A stretch of DNA of 33,647 nt from Glomus cerebriforme (GCA_003550305.1 QKYT01000122.1:142525-176171), one strand, 5' to 3'; positions 21,923-32,643 are shown, numbered from the stretch's first letter. Numbers and translations are program-made. Notes: generated from the letters alone by a model not told the origin.

Positions 21923-22299
21923 CTAGTCAGATTTAATTTATTATACTTACTATAAATTTTTTTATATTTTTACTGTAAATTATAATTTGCGATTTGTATT
22001 CTATAATTTAATATTTTCTTTCGTGTATTATATTAATTATTTCAAAATTTCGAAAATAATTTTTAATAAAAGGGGTGATGCGATAAAAATTATTATTTTA
22101 TCACTCCCCCCGTCTGATATGTCATTAATTCGATGAAAGAATTCGAAATTTAAATTTACGTAATTATACGTAACGCGTTAACGCGTAATGCCTTAAATAG
22201 TCTAATTCAATAAAAAATGTGCAGATACACATACAGTATTTAAATAAAAAGAATCATTCAAATTTTCAAGAAATTTTTCAATTGTTTTTTTTAAAACAA
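21923..22299. other. Spacer between kelch and 5-phosphatase genes
   Basis: Contains AATAAA near 22064 and a bulged inverted repeat at about 22069-22108 (GGGGTGA and GATAAAA against TTTTATC and ACTCCCC) in the kelch 3' flank, plus the promoter of the 5-phosphatase gene. Its role, if any, in 3' end formation is unknown. Confidence 0.5.
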
Positions 22300-24200
22300 A
22301 TGACTGACAGAGTAGAAAAACCTATACTCACACAAGAAATAAATATAACACAGGACATACAAGACATTTTAGAACTAAAAAGTATAAAGTAAATATTTAA
22401 AATTTACATTTGAAAATGCAATAAAAAGAAAGAATTAATATTCAGTTTCTCACGCAATGTTAATTTTAAGTTAACATTTCTTACTTGTTACTAGTGTATT
22501 CGCTGGGACTTTCAATGTTAGCGGGCAAGACACGACTGAATCCCTTTCACCTTGGCTTCAATGTGATTATGATATCGACGTTTATGCCATTGGGTGAGCT
22601 CTTATTCAATAAGCAAAAACCGGACATTTTATAAATTATCACTAATTATTATCAATTCGTCACAATTATAGATTTCAGGAATTAGATTTAAGCGTAGAAG
22701 CGTTTATAGTTTATGATAATGCGAGAGAGTTAAAGTGGACCGACGCTGTTTTGCAAGCATTAGGCGACAAGGCTGGTAATTATTGGAAGGTATGTGGATT
22801 TTTTTTTTTACAAATTAACATTTTATATTTCAATTGTTAATTATGTCGATTTAATTTCTTCCATTATTTTAGATCATGTCAAAGCAGCTGGTTGGGATTC
22901 TTCTAATAGTCTTGGTGAAAAAAGTGCATGCACCATACATTAAAGAAATAAGAGCCGATTCTGCTGGTATTGGATTAATGGGCATGATGGTATGAATTTA
23001 TATAGGCAAGCACAATATGGGGAGTGTATGTGCGCGTGACCCTCCTTTTTCCTTCTTTTTTGAATTCTTTATTTTATTTTCTATTTTATTTTTTGAGAGT
23101 GCGAGCTTTTTTGCTAACTAATAATTTTAATTTAGGGTAATAAAGGTGGTGTTGCTATTCGATTCCGATTTTATGATTCGTATTTGTGCTTTGTGAATTG
23201 TCATTTAGCAGCTGATCCTAATGGATTAGAAAGAAGGAACCAGGATTATATGGATCTTTGTCAACGGTTAACTTTTCCCATTAATACGAATGAATATTCA
23301 ACATTATATGGTTGGGTTGGTGATTATATACCTCCATATGCAATAAATGCAGTTGCTGGTATGGGAGAGATGGTGGGCATTACAAATATTACAGGTATTA
23401 CAGACATGTTTGCATCTAACGAAAATGTTGTGGGTTCAGGTCAGATTATGCCTATATTTGATAACGAGTAAGTTATTTAAGTTTTTATATTAACATGAAC
23501 TTTCCATCAAAACTATGAAATATATTGACATATATTAGTCATTTGATTTGGATGGGGGATTTAAATTATCGAATAGATAATATACCAGAATCAGAGATAA
23601 AATCTATGCTGGAAAATAATAAGATGGAATTATTGTTGGACTTTGATCAGGTATGTTTATATAAAAATTTTATAAAAAGGCTTTATTATGAAAGGATTTT
23701 TAATCATCATTTTCCATTTTCTAGCTTAATAGGCAAAGACGTATTAAAAAGACATTTAATGGATTTGAAGAGGGACAAATCACTTTTCCTCCTACTTATA
23801 AATATGATTTTGGAACAAATATATGGGATACAAGGTAATTATTTGGTGTAATAAATGTTTTATCTTGGTAGAAATTAAAAAAAAAAAATCATTTAGTGAA
23901 AAGAAAAGATCTCCTGCATGGACTGATAGAATATTATGGAGAAGTCAGAGAAACGATTGGAATAAACAACTTAGTTATAATAGTCACATGGAAATTACAC
24001 TCAGCGATCATAAACCTGTGAGTGCAATTTTCCAACTGAAGGTGAGTCTTGCTTAATGTTTAACAAATTGCGATGTGGGATTAATTTCACTTTTTTATTA
24101 ATTATCGCCTTGTCTTTATAAATAGCTTAAAATATGTGCGCATGTAGAAGATAATATGATCATATTAAAAGACAATGGATGTGATGAGACTGTTAAATAA
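22300..24200 (+). CDS. Inositol-polyphosphate 5-phosphatase (type II, OCRL/INPP5B-like catalytic domain)
   Basis: Exons 22300-22388, 22495-22593, 22672-22789, 22873-22989, 23136-23467, 23539-23650, 23725-23834, 23897-24041 and probably 24126-24200 give 398 residues. All catalytic motifs are present in order: [10 protein letters not shown] at the start, GFQE (63-66, metal ligand), GNKGGV (142-147), NCHLAA (162-167), WMGDLNYRI (256-264), [17 protein letters not shown] (332-340) and SDHKPV (362-367). The enzyme removes the 5-phosphate from PI(4,5)P2 and related lipids or soluble inositol phosphates. The protein is little more than the catalytic domain: no SAC1 domain and no ASH/RhoGAP tail. An insertion of about 50 residues, rich in Gly, Met and Asn, separates the NCHLAA block from GDLNYR. 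The last exon is uncertain: a stronger acceptor at 24335 would instead give an end at about 24389. Confidence 0.9.
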
Positions 24201-24369
24201 TTTTTGTAATTATTTAAGTTCATAACCAAAAAGTCATAGACAAAGGAATAATACCCTTTAATTATATTTAGTCTTATTTATTGGTATTATTAAATATTGT
24301 TTTTTTTATATTTTAAATGGTTATTTTTTTTCAGAAAGTAATAAAAATGAGAATTCTAAGAAAGCATTT

Positions 24370-25547
24370 TCACAGCAAATCTTTCTGACCAAAATATTTT
24401 CTTACAATAATAATTATTATATCCAAAGAAGCCAATGAAATAAGATCTTCCTCATCCGTCTGTTTGAATGAACATCAAATTAATATGAGCAAAAATATTA
24501 TTAGCTAAACTTTTGCGAATACTACCTTTTGTCGAATTTGGATGCACTTCTTACATAGTTGCCTTAAAATTGCCATCTGATTAGGGGTCAAGAGTTTATC
24601 AATACGCAAAAACAACGCAAAAAGCCATTGGGATTGTGCAATTGTAATTCGATCATCAGATAACCACTTTATATGATGTAAAAGAAGTGTAATTGTTGTA
24701 GCCTATAAATTATGAATTTAATCAATAGATTAGGGAAATGATTTAATTAGAAATAAAAAGTTTGTCCGTACCTGATCTATTCTTGACACGATACTAACAC
24801 ACGGCAAAGTCATCATATTTACATCACCTTCACTTTCTAATTCTTTACTTTTCACTAAATTCGACGACTCGTCTATTCCATAACAAAATTTAAGCCATCC
24901 AGCTTCATCATTTCGCGTTGGTAATTTAATAGATGATTTATTTCGTGATGATTTCAAGGTTCTCTGTATATGCTTTTCTAATCTCTTGCTTGCAGCGATA
25001 ATTTATAAATAGATCAAATCAAAAAAAAAACCAATTAACAATAAAATTTGTTCATGATACGCAAACACAACGCGGTGCAAAATAAGATAAATTTTGTGGT
25101 TGTGTTCATGTAAGTATACCGAAAGAAAGACTAGTTGATCTACATAAAGTTGCACCGACTTTCTGCAGTTGAATCGCAAATCATATTTAAAAACCAAACC
25201 TGTCTTATTAAATCAAATTTCATCAAAAATATCTTTTCCCATTCTTCATTTACTGAATTAGAATTTTGATTATCAAGTTCCGTTTGATTAGCCCAGCCTC
25301 TTTTAACCCATCCTGCCATTCTAACTTCTTTAGACTTGGTAATTTGATTTTTGGCTATAACGACAGTAGGTCTTTTATTAGCTTCTAACCTTACCATACG
25401 TAAATATTCCTCTCCTGTTGCTGGTGGTCTTTTTGGTAAAGATTTATCAGAAACAGGAAGAGCTCTTTGTACTAATTCTTCGTCCTCCTTCTCATATAAA
25501 TCCTCTTCAAAATCGGTAACAATTGGAAGCGTTGTAAGTTGTTCCAT
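24370..25547 (-). CDS. Gemin2/SIP1-like SMN-complex subunit
   Basis: Four exons on the minus strand (25547-25200, 24984-24772, 24702-24526, 24459-24370) join in frame into 275 residues, close to human Gemin2 (280). Recognisable blocks: RALPV and PPATGEEYLRMVRLEA (about 28-56; family pattern LPxx...PPxTxxEYLRRVxxEA), EAGWLKFCYG in exon 2 (family EEGWxKFCxG), VSIVSRIDQ (family LLSIVSRMNQ), LRQLCKKC in exon 3, and the end VRKYFGQKDLL (family VSRYFDQRDL). Gemin2 grips five Sm proteins during assembly of the Sm ring on spliceosomal U snRNAs in the cytoplasm. The start ATG at 25547 is the first in frame. Tail to tail with the 5-phosphatase gene, whose alternative last exon would overlap this gene's 3' end antisense. 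Confidence 0.9.
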
Positions 25548-26801
25548 TGTAAAAGACAAGTTTGTGCTTAGAAGTTTGATAATCGGAGGCTGATATGCTA
25601 GTTCGTTTTATTATTGGGACCAATAAAAATGAATGATTAGCGTAACGCAACATGTTTGTATGACCCAAGATATTTTTTAGCCCGTAAAAATTTCTTACAT
25701 AATAACGGAGTATTATGTTTAAAAATTCCTAACAACTAAGGATATCGTATATCATTTTAGTTGATACGTTTGAAAAACAAACATTAATAAAAAATTTTTC
25801 ATGTGATCGGCGTTCACACGCACGTGATTTTTTTATTTGAAATTTTAGGTTATTAAAGACCGTTCACGATCAAGCTACTGTCTGAAAAAAGATGAAGCTT
25901 TGCACAGTCACCGTTCAGATTGTCTTCACTATCTCACAAACACAAAGCAAGCATAAGTACGATATGGGGATTATAGCAGATGCGGAAAAATGATATTTTC
26001 ATATAGAGGGGAAAGGTCATCGGGTTATCTCGTGAAAAAATCGGAGGAATAGATAGGCAGAAACGTAGTAACATAGTAACTTCATGTATCACGGGCAAAG
26101 TTCCCAATTCATATTTATTTTTTGCATATTACATTGAATTAATTGAATTAATAAAGAAGGTTCTATATATGACACTGATGGCACAGTTTTTCATAACCAC
26201 TGCGTGATATTATGCCATCTTTATAACATGAAACTGTCGAGAAAGTTTCAGTAAAAAGTGTTCAAGTGGATGCCCAAGAAACGTTTATTTATTCACGTGA
26301 TTTTGGATCGTGAAGATTCTTCACAGTTGCACTATAATGCGATAATGCGACAACGTACATGTTCGTAGATACGAGCTGTAACCTAGTTACATACAGTACT
26401 CCATAAGTTGTATTTCGGGGACAAGTCATATTCTCGAACTTTCCTGCGTGTATTAAAAAAAGTTAATTTTATATACGGGATTGTGTCAAATTTTTCTATT
26501 GTAAATATGGTTCATGATCATTTCATGATGCGGTACAGTATTTCTCTAAGATTAGTATTATTTTATTTTTTTTCCAAAATTTTTTGCAATATTACAAAAA
26601 TTGTAACATAGATATACTGTATAAATGGAATGTGGATAATTTATTTCAAAAATAACAGAAGCAAAGTAGACAGCAAAAAAAAATTAGCATTAGGAGTATA
26701 GGGAAGAAACTCGAATATTATGGATTAGGGCTATTTTATAACAAAAGTCTACAAATAATGAAATTAATAAATTAATATTTAAGATTTATACATAATGCAT
26801 A
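25548..26801. other. Intergenic region upstream of Gemin2
   Basis: No coding sequence with family features; the one plus-strand ORF at 26408-26611 is low-complexity. Two CACGTGAT sites (25821-25828, 26294-26301) lie here, and base composition at 25800-26400 is less extreme than elsewhere. Nothing else is recognised. Confidence 0.55.
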
Positions 26802-27404
26802 CTATGCTATTTTATAAATCCAAGGGTCGAATACTTTTCCTTTCCCCTTACTTTCATAAGACTGTTTTCTTTTGAATGTTTCAAATATTTCTTTTGGCAA
26901 GACAAAGTAAATCTTGACGCCAAAATTTTCATCCAAGATATCCTTTATCACTCTCAATCCATTTTGCTTTATACTATACTTTTAAAAATGGTGACTTGAA
27001 ATAGATTATTCGGATAAGCATAACTATCTATGCTTTCAAAAATCTTCGAAGTTGGCTGACAATATTTTACTTGTCCTTGTATCTCCCTGATATTATCAAA
27101 AAATTTTTCTTCTAGAGAATCAAAACTATGAATATCTTCAGATCCTGTACCATTATCTGTGAGTTCATGTACTCAAAAGTCTCCTCCTTGACGAATTATT
27201 GTATGCACGACCATTTCAAACAATGTTCCACAAAAACCTCCTAATTGTGTTATGTCTTTTGCATTATTAATAAAATCAAATAGTTCTTTTTATAATTTAG
27301 TTGTAATTATTCTAAGCATTTATCTGCCAGCCACATATTTTGATGCAAAGAAGCAGGTTGATATTGTGTATGATGAAAATTTACCCATATTTTCAATATT
27401 GGTA

Positions 27405-27994
27405 TGGTGGCTGTCATCTATAAACCTCACAAAAGTCATATAACTTTAAAATTTTATAAATTAAAATTAAATCAATTATTGGCAAATTTAAACTAATAAA
27501 ATTATAGATTAACATGTGCTTAACATTTTTATCAGTTTATTTTTTCAAAATATTATAAAATTTTTGGAACTATTACAATTAAGTCTAAGAATTTTTCATA
27601 ATAACATATATTAAAAATGGAAAATTTTGGGCTGTAAAATTTCATATGAAATTTCAATTTTAATAACAATGACTTATCTATCAAAGAGAAAATCTATAGT
27701 TAAAGAGATAATAGTAAAAAATTTGCAAAGAAATCATGAGTTGATGATAATTGGAAGATGAAAATGATAGCAAATAAGATGAAATTTATTTACCAAATGA
27801 AGTTGAAAATAAAAGCAAGTTTAGAATAATATGAAAAATGAATATGATAATCAGCTTAATATAAATGAAAGATTGATGCAATTCTGAATTTTGTGTAATA
27901 TAAAAGAAAATTTTATAATGCTGGCCAAAATTATAATACTTGTGATATATGTGTAAAATTTCGGACTAGTGTGGTTTATAGATAACAGCTACCA
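27405..27994. mobile_element. 590-bp non-autonomous TIR element in a TA target
   Basis: Terminal inverted repeats of about 26 bp begin TGGTGGCTGT on the left and TGGTAGCTGT on the right (reverse complement); with the flanking TA on each side, 25 of 28 positions match. TA at 27403-27404 and 27995-27996 fits a Tc1/mariner-like TA duplication. The interior is AT-rich with no transposase. Removing it together with one TA makes the CRN reading frame on the minus strand continuous across the site, which supports the borders. Confidence 0.75.
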
Positions 27995-28340
27995 TATGTA
28001 TATGGATTAATTTATGAGTAAATTCATCACCTGAGAGTATTTGGCCTTGCTGATAGAGTATTTCTGATTTAACTGATTTAATTACTTTTTCAATAGCCAT
28101 TTTAATATCTTCTAGTGACATTGTAAAGATCCATCTTGCAATCATCCACATAACTCAGACTTTTTTTTTAAGGAATCTAGAGTAAATTTTTCTTTAAATA
28201 GATAGATCTAACAGTCTTCAAACTTACATTCATTTCATGTTGACATAAATAGTTCTCTGCACCACAGCCACCACTGCTTTGCAAAATTTCCAATTATCAT
28301 ATTTGCGATTAGTAAGTATTCCTCCTAAAAGTAAGCATTC

Positions 28341-28395
28341 CTGACCAGAATTATGATGATTTTGACCAAAATTATGAGGATCTTGACCGACATTA
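28341..28395 (-). repeat. 21-bp tandem repeat inside the CRN relic
   Basis: Units start at 28341, 28362 and 28383 (CTGACCAGAATTATGATG, TTGACCAAAATTATGAGG, TTGACCGACATTA). On the minus strand they encode a seven-residue repeat beginning GQ. The GGCCAAAATTAT-like word is also found elsewhere in the window. Confidence 0.75.
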
Positions 28396-29072
28396 AGTGC
28401 AAAAAAAGGGTGCTTACATACCATAAAATATGGTATTGCTTTCTTTGGTGAACTCATTATAATTAACTTTCTGTTAGAAAAATCATGACCCACTTGGTCT
28501 TTTTTCCATTGATTATATACTAGACATCCTATTCTTCTGCTATTTGTCTGTATTGTACTTTACCACTTACATATTCTATATCACCTGAAGGATAAAGCAA
28601 TATTATAATAGTTTCATAATCTAACAAATTTTTTATTCACTTTAAGAAGCACTATTAACATAACTTTCCAAAGAGTATTTTTCCAATATCTGAATTACCA
28701 ATAATAAGGTATCGCTTGAATTTTGTATCTTCTAATATAAAATTACATAAATACTTATAATACTCTTGTTTATAAATATCCATATATATCTTCATCATTT
28801 CCTGGCAATTCTGAAATTTTGAACTATATGTTGATTTTTGGTAAATTATTAATTAAATTTTAAAACCTTCCATTATCTGAAAAAAATACAAGTCAACTTA
28901 GGATTTTTTTTTATCCTTTAGTAAAGGTGAATATTAAAAAAAGATACTTTATTGCTATTATTTTTTTGCTCTATTATCTTTCTTGTCTTCTTTTGTATTC
29001 CTTTTTTTAATTAAATAAAAAATTATAAAATATGTAAAAAATATTAATAAAAGATCTGTGAATTTCTTATTT

Positions 29073-29332
29073 GAGAGGTATAGGGTTTCTCAAACTCAAA
29101 TCAAATCAAATATGAAGCCAATTTGAATTTGTCAAATCAAATCAGGTTTAAATCAAATTCGAATCAAATATCAAATATTTGTCAAATTGACCAATCAAAT
29201 TAAAGAATTTTCAAATCAAATCAAATCAAATTTGAATCAAATTAAAAAAAAGCTGATTTGAATTTGCAAATTCAAATCAAATTCAAATTGAATGTCAAAT
29301 ATCAAATCAAATTGCGTATCCCTAGAGAGGTA
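29073..29332. mobile_element. 244-bp hAT-like MITE with 8-bp target duplication
   Basis: The element is 29081-29324, flanked by GAGAGGTA on both sides (29073-29080 and 29325-29332). Its ends are TAGGGTTTCTCAAACTCAA and, reverse-complemented, TAGGGATACGCAATTTGA. The inside is almost entirely diverged (A)TCAAATT/AATTTGA words with frequent local palindromes. Eight-bp duplications and TAGGG ends fit the hAT superfamily. The unoccupied version of the site is seen at 5504-5531. Confidence 0.85.
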
Positions 29333-29507
29333 AACCATTGGAAGATACTTACTAGTAATAGTGAACTTTAGCAGTTTCATAATAAAGTGGATCATACCTT
29401 TTGGTAGATCAATAAAAAAAATATCTTTAAGACCCATAGCTGAAGTCAATTTATAATCTTTGAACTCATTTTTAATAAAAAATTTGGTATTATTATCTTC
29501 GATATCT

Positions 29508-29680
29508 TTAATTGCTAATCTGCCTAAAAATGACACTCTCCTACTATTAAATTTGGGACAAAAAAATAAAAAGCGTTACCTTGCATTATTTGTAATACAG
29601 TGATTAGATTTCAATGAACCTTTAAGGTATTTTGTAATTCTCAATTCCCTCATCAAAATAAAAAAAATATTTAAAATTGG
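29508..29680 (+). repeat. Inverted arm A (paired with 30514-30690)
   Basis: This arm is the diverged reverse complement of 30514-30690; the core ACTCTCCTACTATTAAAT and about 15 bp beyond are identical. Both arms begin at their outer edge with TTAATTGCT, so TTAA stands at each outer end. Read from outside in, both arms encode LLLLNLGQK and KRYLAL, so they are two copies of one formerly coding piece in opposite orientation. Confidence 0.8.
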
Positions 29681-29688
29681 GCTAGTAG

Positions 29689-30408
29689 ATTATGAGTATA
29701 GTTGTTTCCGAAATTCAATTGGCAAATCCGAAATCCGAAATTCCGTAATCGTAATTAATTACATAATTCCGTAATTAATTACATTTTGTGTAACAATGCG
29801 AAATTGACATTATCTCGTGATCTAGTGATCCAATTTTATTAATTTTACCATCATTAAATTTGTCTCATTGAGACGAATCTAATGGTATGTATTTCAATTC
29901 TCTAGCTTCGATATTGACGAAGTTAAAATACTATAAACATTTAAAGATTATTGAAGTCGGAGCAAGATCTAATGATTAGATTTAAATGAATTTACTACCA
30001 TTCGATTTTTGTCATGATAAGACGATTCTAATGGCGGTAAGATCATATTTCTAGCATTAATATTGATAAAGTTATGATATTATAAATGTTTAACAATTAT
30101 TGATATCGGAACACGATCTAGTGATTGAAATTAAATGATTTCAATACCATTAGAATCGTCATACCAAGACGAATCAAATGGTGGTAAAATCATCCAAAAT
30201 GGATCACTAGATGCTGAGTTATTATTTATTAAATTTTCTAAATATAATTCGGCCAAAATTAAGGTTAATTCTGGCCAAATATTTTCGTAATACGAAATTA
30301 ATTACGGAATTCGGAATTTTTTTGATGAATTACTTAATAATTACAGAATTACGTAATTACGGATTTCTGTAATACTAAAATAATTTCAGCTACAACTATA
30401 ATTATGAG
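29689..30408. mobile_element. 704-bp hAT-like non-autonomous element with 8-bp target duplication
   Basis: The element is 29697-30400, flanked by ATTATGAG (29689-29696 and 30401-30408). Ends: TATAGTTGTTTCCGAAATT and, reverse-complemented, TATAGTTGTAGCTGAAATT. Subterminal inverted repeats rich in CCGTAATTAATTAC, and ATCTAGTGATCC at 29820-29831 against GGATCACTAGAT at 30201-30212, continue inward. The centre holds tandem units of about 148 bp starting at 29872, 30021 and 30168 (GACGAWTCWAATGG). No transposase frame is present. The 8-bp duplication suggests a hAT-type source. Confidence 0.85.
29872..30191. repeat. Tandem repeat of about 148 bp, just over two copies
   Basis: Diverged direct copies starting at 29872 (GACGAATCTAATGG), 30021 (GACGATTCTAATGG) and 30168 (GACGAATCAAATGG), sharing TTCTAGC, ATATTGA and ATCTARTGATT blocks at equal spacing. 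They form the core of the 704-bp element. Confidence 0.75.
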
Positions 30409-30513
30409 ATAATTTCTGAAAACTATTTTTTTGGAGCAAATCAGATTCCAAATTTTACATCTAATATGCGTCTAAAAAAATAGTTTTTTGCAATTATTTT
30501 GTGATGTATCTGT

Positions 30514-30690
30514 CCAATTTTAAATATTTTTTTTTTTATTTTGAAGAAGGTACAAAAAGCTATAAAATAACTTAAAGGTTTATCAAAATCCAATCACTAA
30601 ATCATGAGATAATGCAAGATACCGCTTTTTAATTTTTTGTCCCAAATTTAATAGTAGGAGAGTGCTGTTCTTAGATGGATCAGCAATTAA
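30514..30690 (-). repeat. Inverted arm B (paired with 29508-29680)
   Basis: Reverse-complement partner of arm A; together they enclose a spacer that contains the 704-bp element. On the minus strand this arm continues the reading frame of the CRN relic's first block (YLIADPSKN, LLLLNLGQK). Confidence 0.8.
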
Positions 30691-30934
30691 GTACCTTCTA
30701 TTTCTTATTTCTTGCTTCAATAAGATCTTTAACCTTCTATAGCATTCATTGATTAGTCTTATTGAAACCTTCTTCATTTTCATTTAACTCTTTCCATATC
30801 AATTTTTTGAGTTCAAAAACAGTAAGTTCATTTTTACAGAATTTTTTACTATTAATAGTATTATCCTTTTCAATAATATAAATTGTAGATGATTTATCAA
30901 GAGGTTTAGCTAGAATAATAAAAAATAAATACAT

Positions 30935-32643
30935 TTTAACACTATATTTGCAAACGTGAAAAATAAAAGTTAAAATAAAAGTGAGTTAAAAACAAGGTTC
31001 AAAAATAATTAGCTTTCATTAAAATATAAATAAGGTTAGATATATTAAACTGGTAAGTAGAAAAATTTTTTCAATTTTCATTTGTTCTTAGAATGGTGAA
31101 AGAGTTTGTATCTGCAATGGCGAAAGTATTCAAAATAGCGAAGAATAGCTTGTACAAACTGTAAGTTAACAATATTTTAACTTTTATACAATTATGAAAA
31201 AAATTTATTAATAATTAGTGAAAATATTTTAAAATTAAAAAGAAAATTTTTTGTATATAATAAAAATTTTTAGTATAATATTGTATATTACATATATATA
31301 ATTTTAATTGACTAGAATTAGTTAAATCAGTTAAAAATTATTGATCTTTAAATCATAATACTGGCCAAATTTTTCATAATTCTGGCTAAATTTATAATAC
31401 CAGCCCAAATTTCAAAAATTTTAAGTTAGGATATTGCATTTATATAATATAACATAATTTTAAACAATTATTGACATGTTTATTAAGATCTTAAAAATAT
31501 TTTTAAATATTTAAAAAATATAAAATTTAAGTTTATTCAATTCAATCTATCCTAAAAAGTTGACCATTTTTTGTTTATTTATATAGTAAATAAATAAAAC
31601 TTCTATATTTTTACAAAAAAAAATGTTTTTACAATATAAATAATTATTTACATGTTCATAAAAACTTTTTCAAAACTTTAAAATTTAGTTTATTTTATTC
31701 AATCTTTCTTTCTTTCAATATTTATTTATTTATATATATAGTTACCTGCTTAAACCTTCTCAAAATCCTATGATTAGTTTCAGCAAGATTTTACTATAGC
31801 TTTATTATAGTTTTGGTAAAGTTTTGACAGTTTTGGCATTTATAATAGGTTTTAGCAGGTTTTATTTTTCAGCAGAATTTTGCCAACTTTTTAATAAGAC
31901 TTTAAGCAACCTCATTTATATAGTAAATAAGTAAGTATCAAGTTTATAAAATTTATAATGTTAAACCTTAAAATTGACAATAATTCTATGTTACTACAAG
32001 AATTTGGCTTGAAAAATATTGGAAGAGATAATAAAAATAAAATATTTGAAGCATTGCTTAAGAAGAATAATTTTGACTAATTTTCTTTTAGGTTTAGCAA
32101 TGCATTAACCAATATATTAGCTCATAAAAATGATAAAGATAGTAAAATAGAATCACAATATGCAGATAAATATGATAGTGATATTGAGAAAGAATTAGAA
32201 CAAAACATGATAGTAATAATAAATAAGACTCTAATAATAAGTATGAAGAAGAAAGGAATGAAATACTCCCAATTGATATAAATAAAGGATCTACTTGTAA
32301 ACATTCTGTTTTACCATTAACACTTTATATAATCATTAATAATATTTAATTGCCGATCCGCATGTGATCGATAGAATTTATATAATAAAATGTGGCGCAA
32401 TTTTTATATATAACAATGTCGATCATCAAATTGTATTACAATAAAACAATAATTATTTGTTATACAACTGCGTAATTTGTAACAATCATTGTGCGTCCAA
32501 GATCTTTAAAATGCAAAATCGCGAAAAAAAAGGGGTTATTATATTACAGCTTATGAAGTTTTATATAGGGGAAAAGAAGATTTCATATTAGTTTATTGGT
32601 ATAGCCTGCTAATGTCTATTTTGATAAAATGGCTAATAAAAGG
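30935..32643. other. AT-rich region with possible gene remnants
   Basis: Mostly A/T-rich DNA. Two plus-strand pieces look coding by composition: 31988-32080 (LLQEFGLKNIGRDN and IFEALLKKNNF) and, after a good acceptor (TTTTCTTTTAG), 32093-32226 (NALTNILAHKNDKD, DSDIEKELEQN). They have no family I recognise and no clear start. An imperfect inverted repeat ACCTGCT/AGCAGGT spans about 31744-31865. GGCCAAA words occur near 31360-31410. Confidence 0.35.

Larger units (their letters stand above)
26802..30909 (-). pseudogene. Decayed full-length-scale Crinkler-type gene (CRN N-domain, P-loop NTPase, C-terminal domain)
   Basis: Read on the minus strand. An acceptor (TTCTAG) opens the N-domain at 30909: IYIIEKDNTI and LTVFELKKLIW are CRN ubiquitin-like features, frameshifted near 30770. 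After inserted DNA comes KDIEDNNTKFF, SAMGLKDIFF, DLPKGMIHFI and a donor GTAAGT at 29354, the same junction as in the 5.5-kb copy. The NTPase follows (28740-28440): KRYLIIGNSDIGKI (28676-28720) is a degenerate Walker A in which the second Gly is Asp, with LIIMSSPKKA later. The C-terminal part has THKLIHIH (about 28010-28040), CGTLFEMVVH, GGDF then TGA then VHEL, IDSYAYPNNLFQVTIFK, and IYFVLPKEIFETFKRK before a stop at 26802. At least four stops or frameshifts and three insertions interrupt it. No function is expected now; it may still be a source of small RNA. Confidence 0.7.

Noticed and set aside
22069..22108. Hairpin after the kelch gene as a transcription terminator
   Set aside because: Rho-independent terminators are not a nuclear eukaryotic feature; kept only as an inverted repeat in the spacer.
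31090..31161. Small plus-strand frame starting MVKEFVSAMAKVFK
   Set aside because: Only about 23 codons before a stop, although preceded by an acceptor-like TTCTTAG; too little to call a gene.
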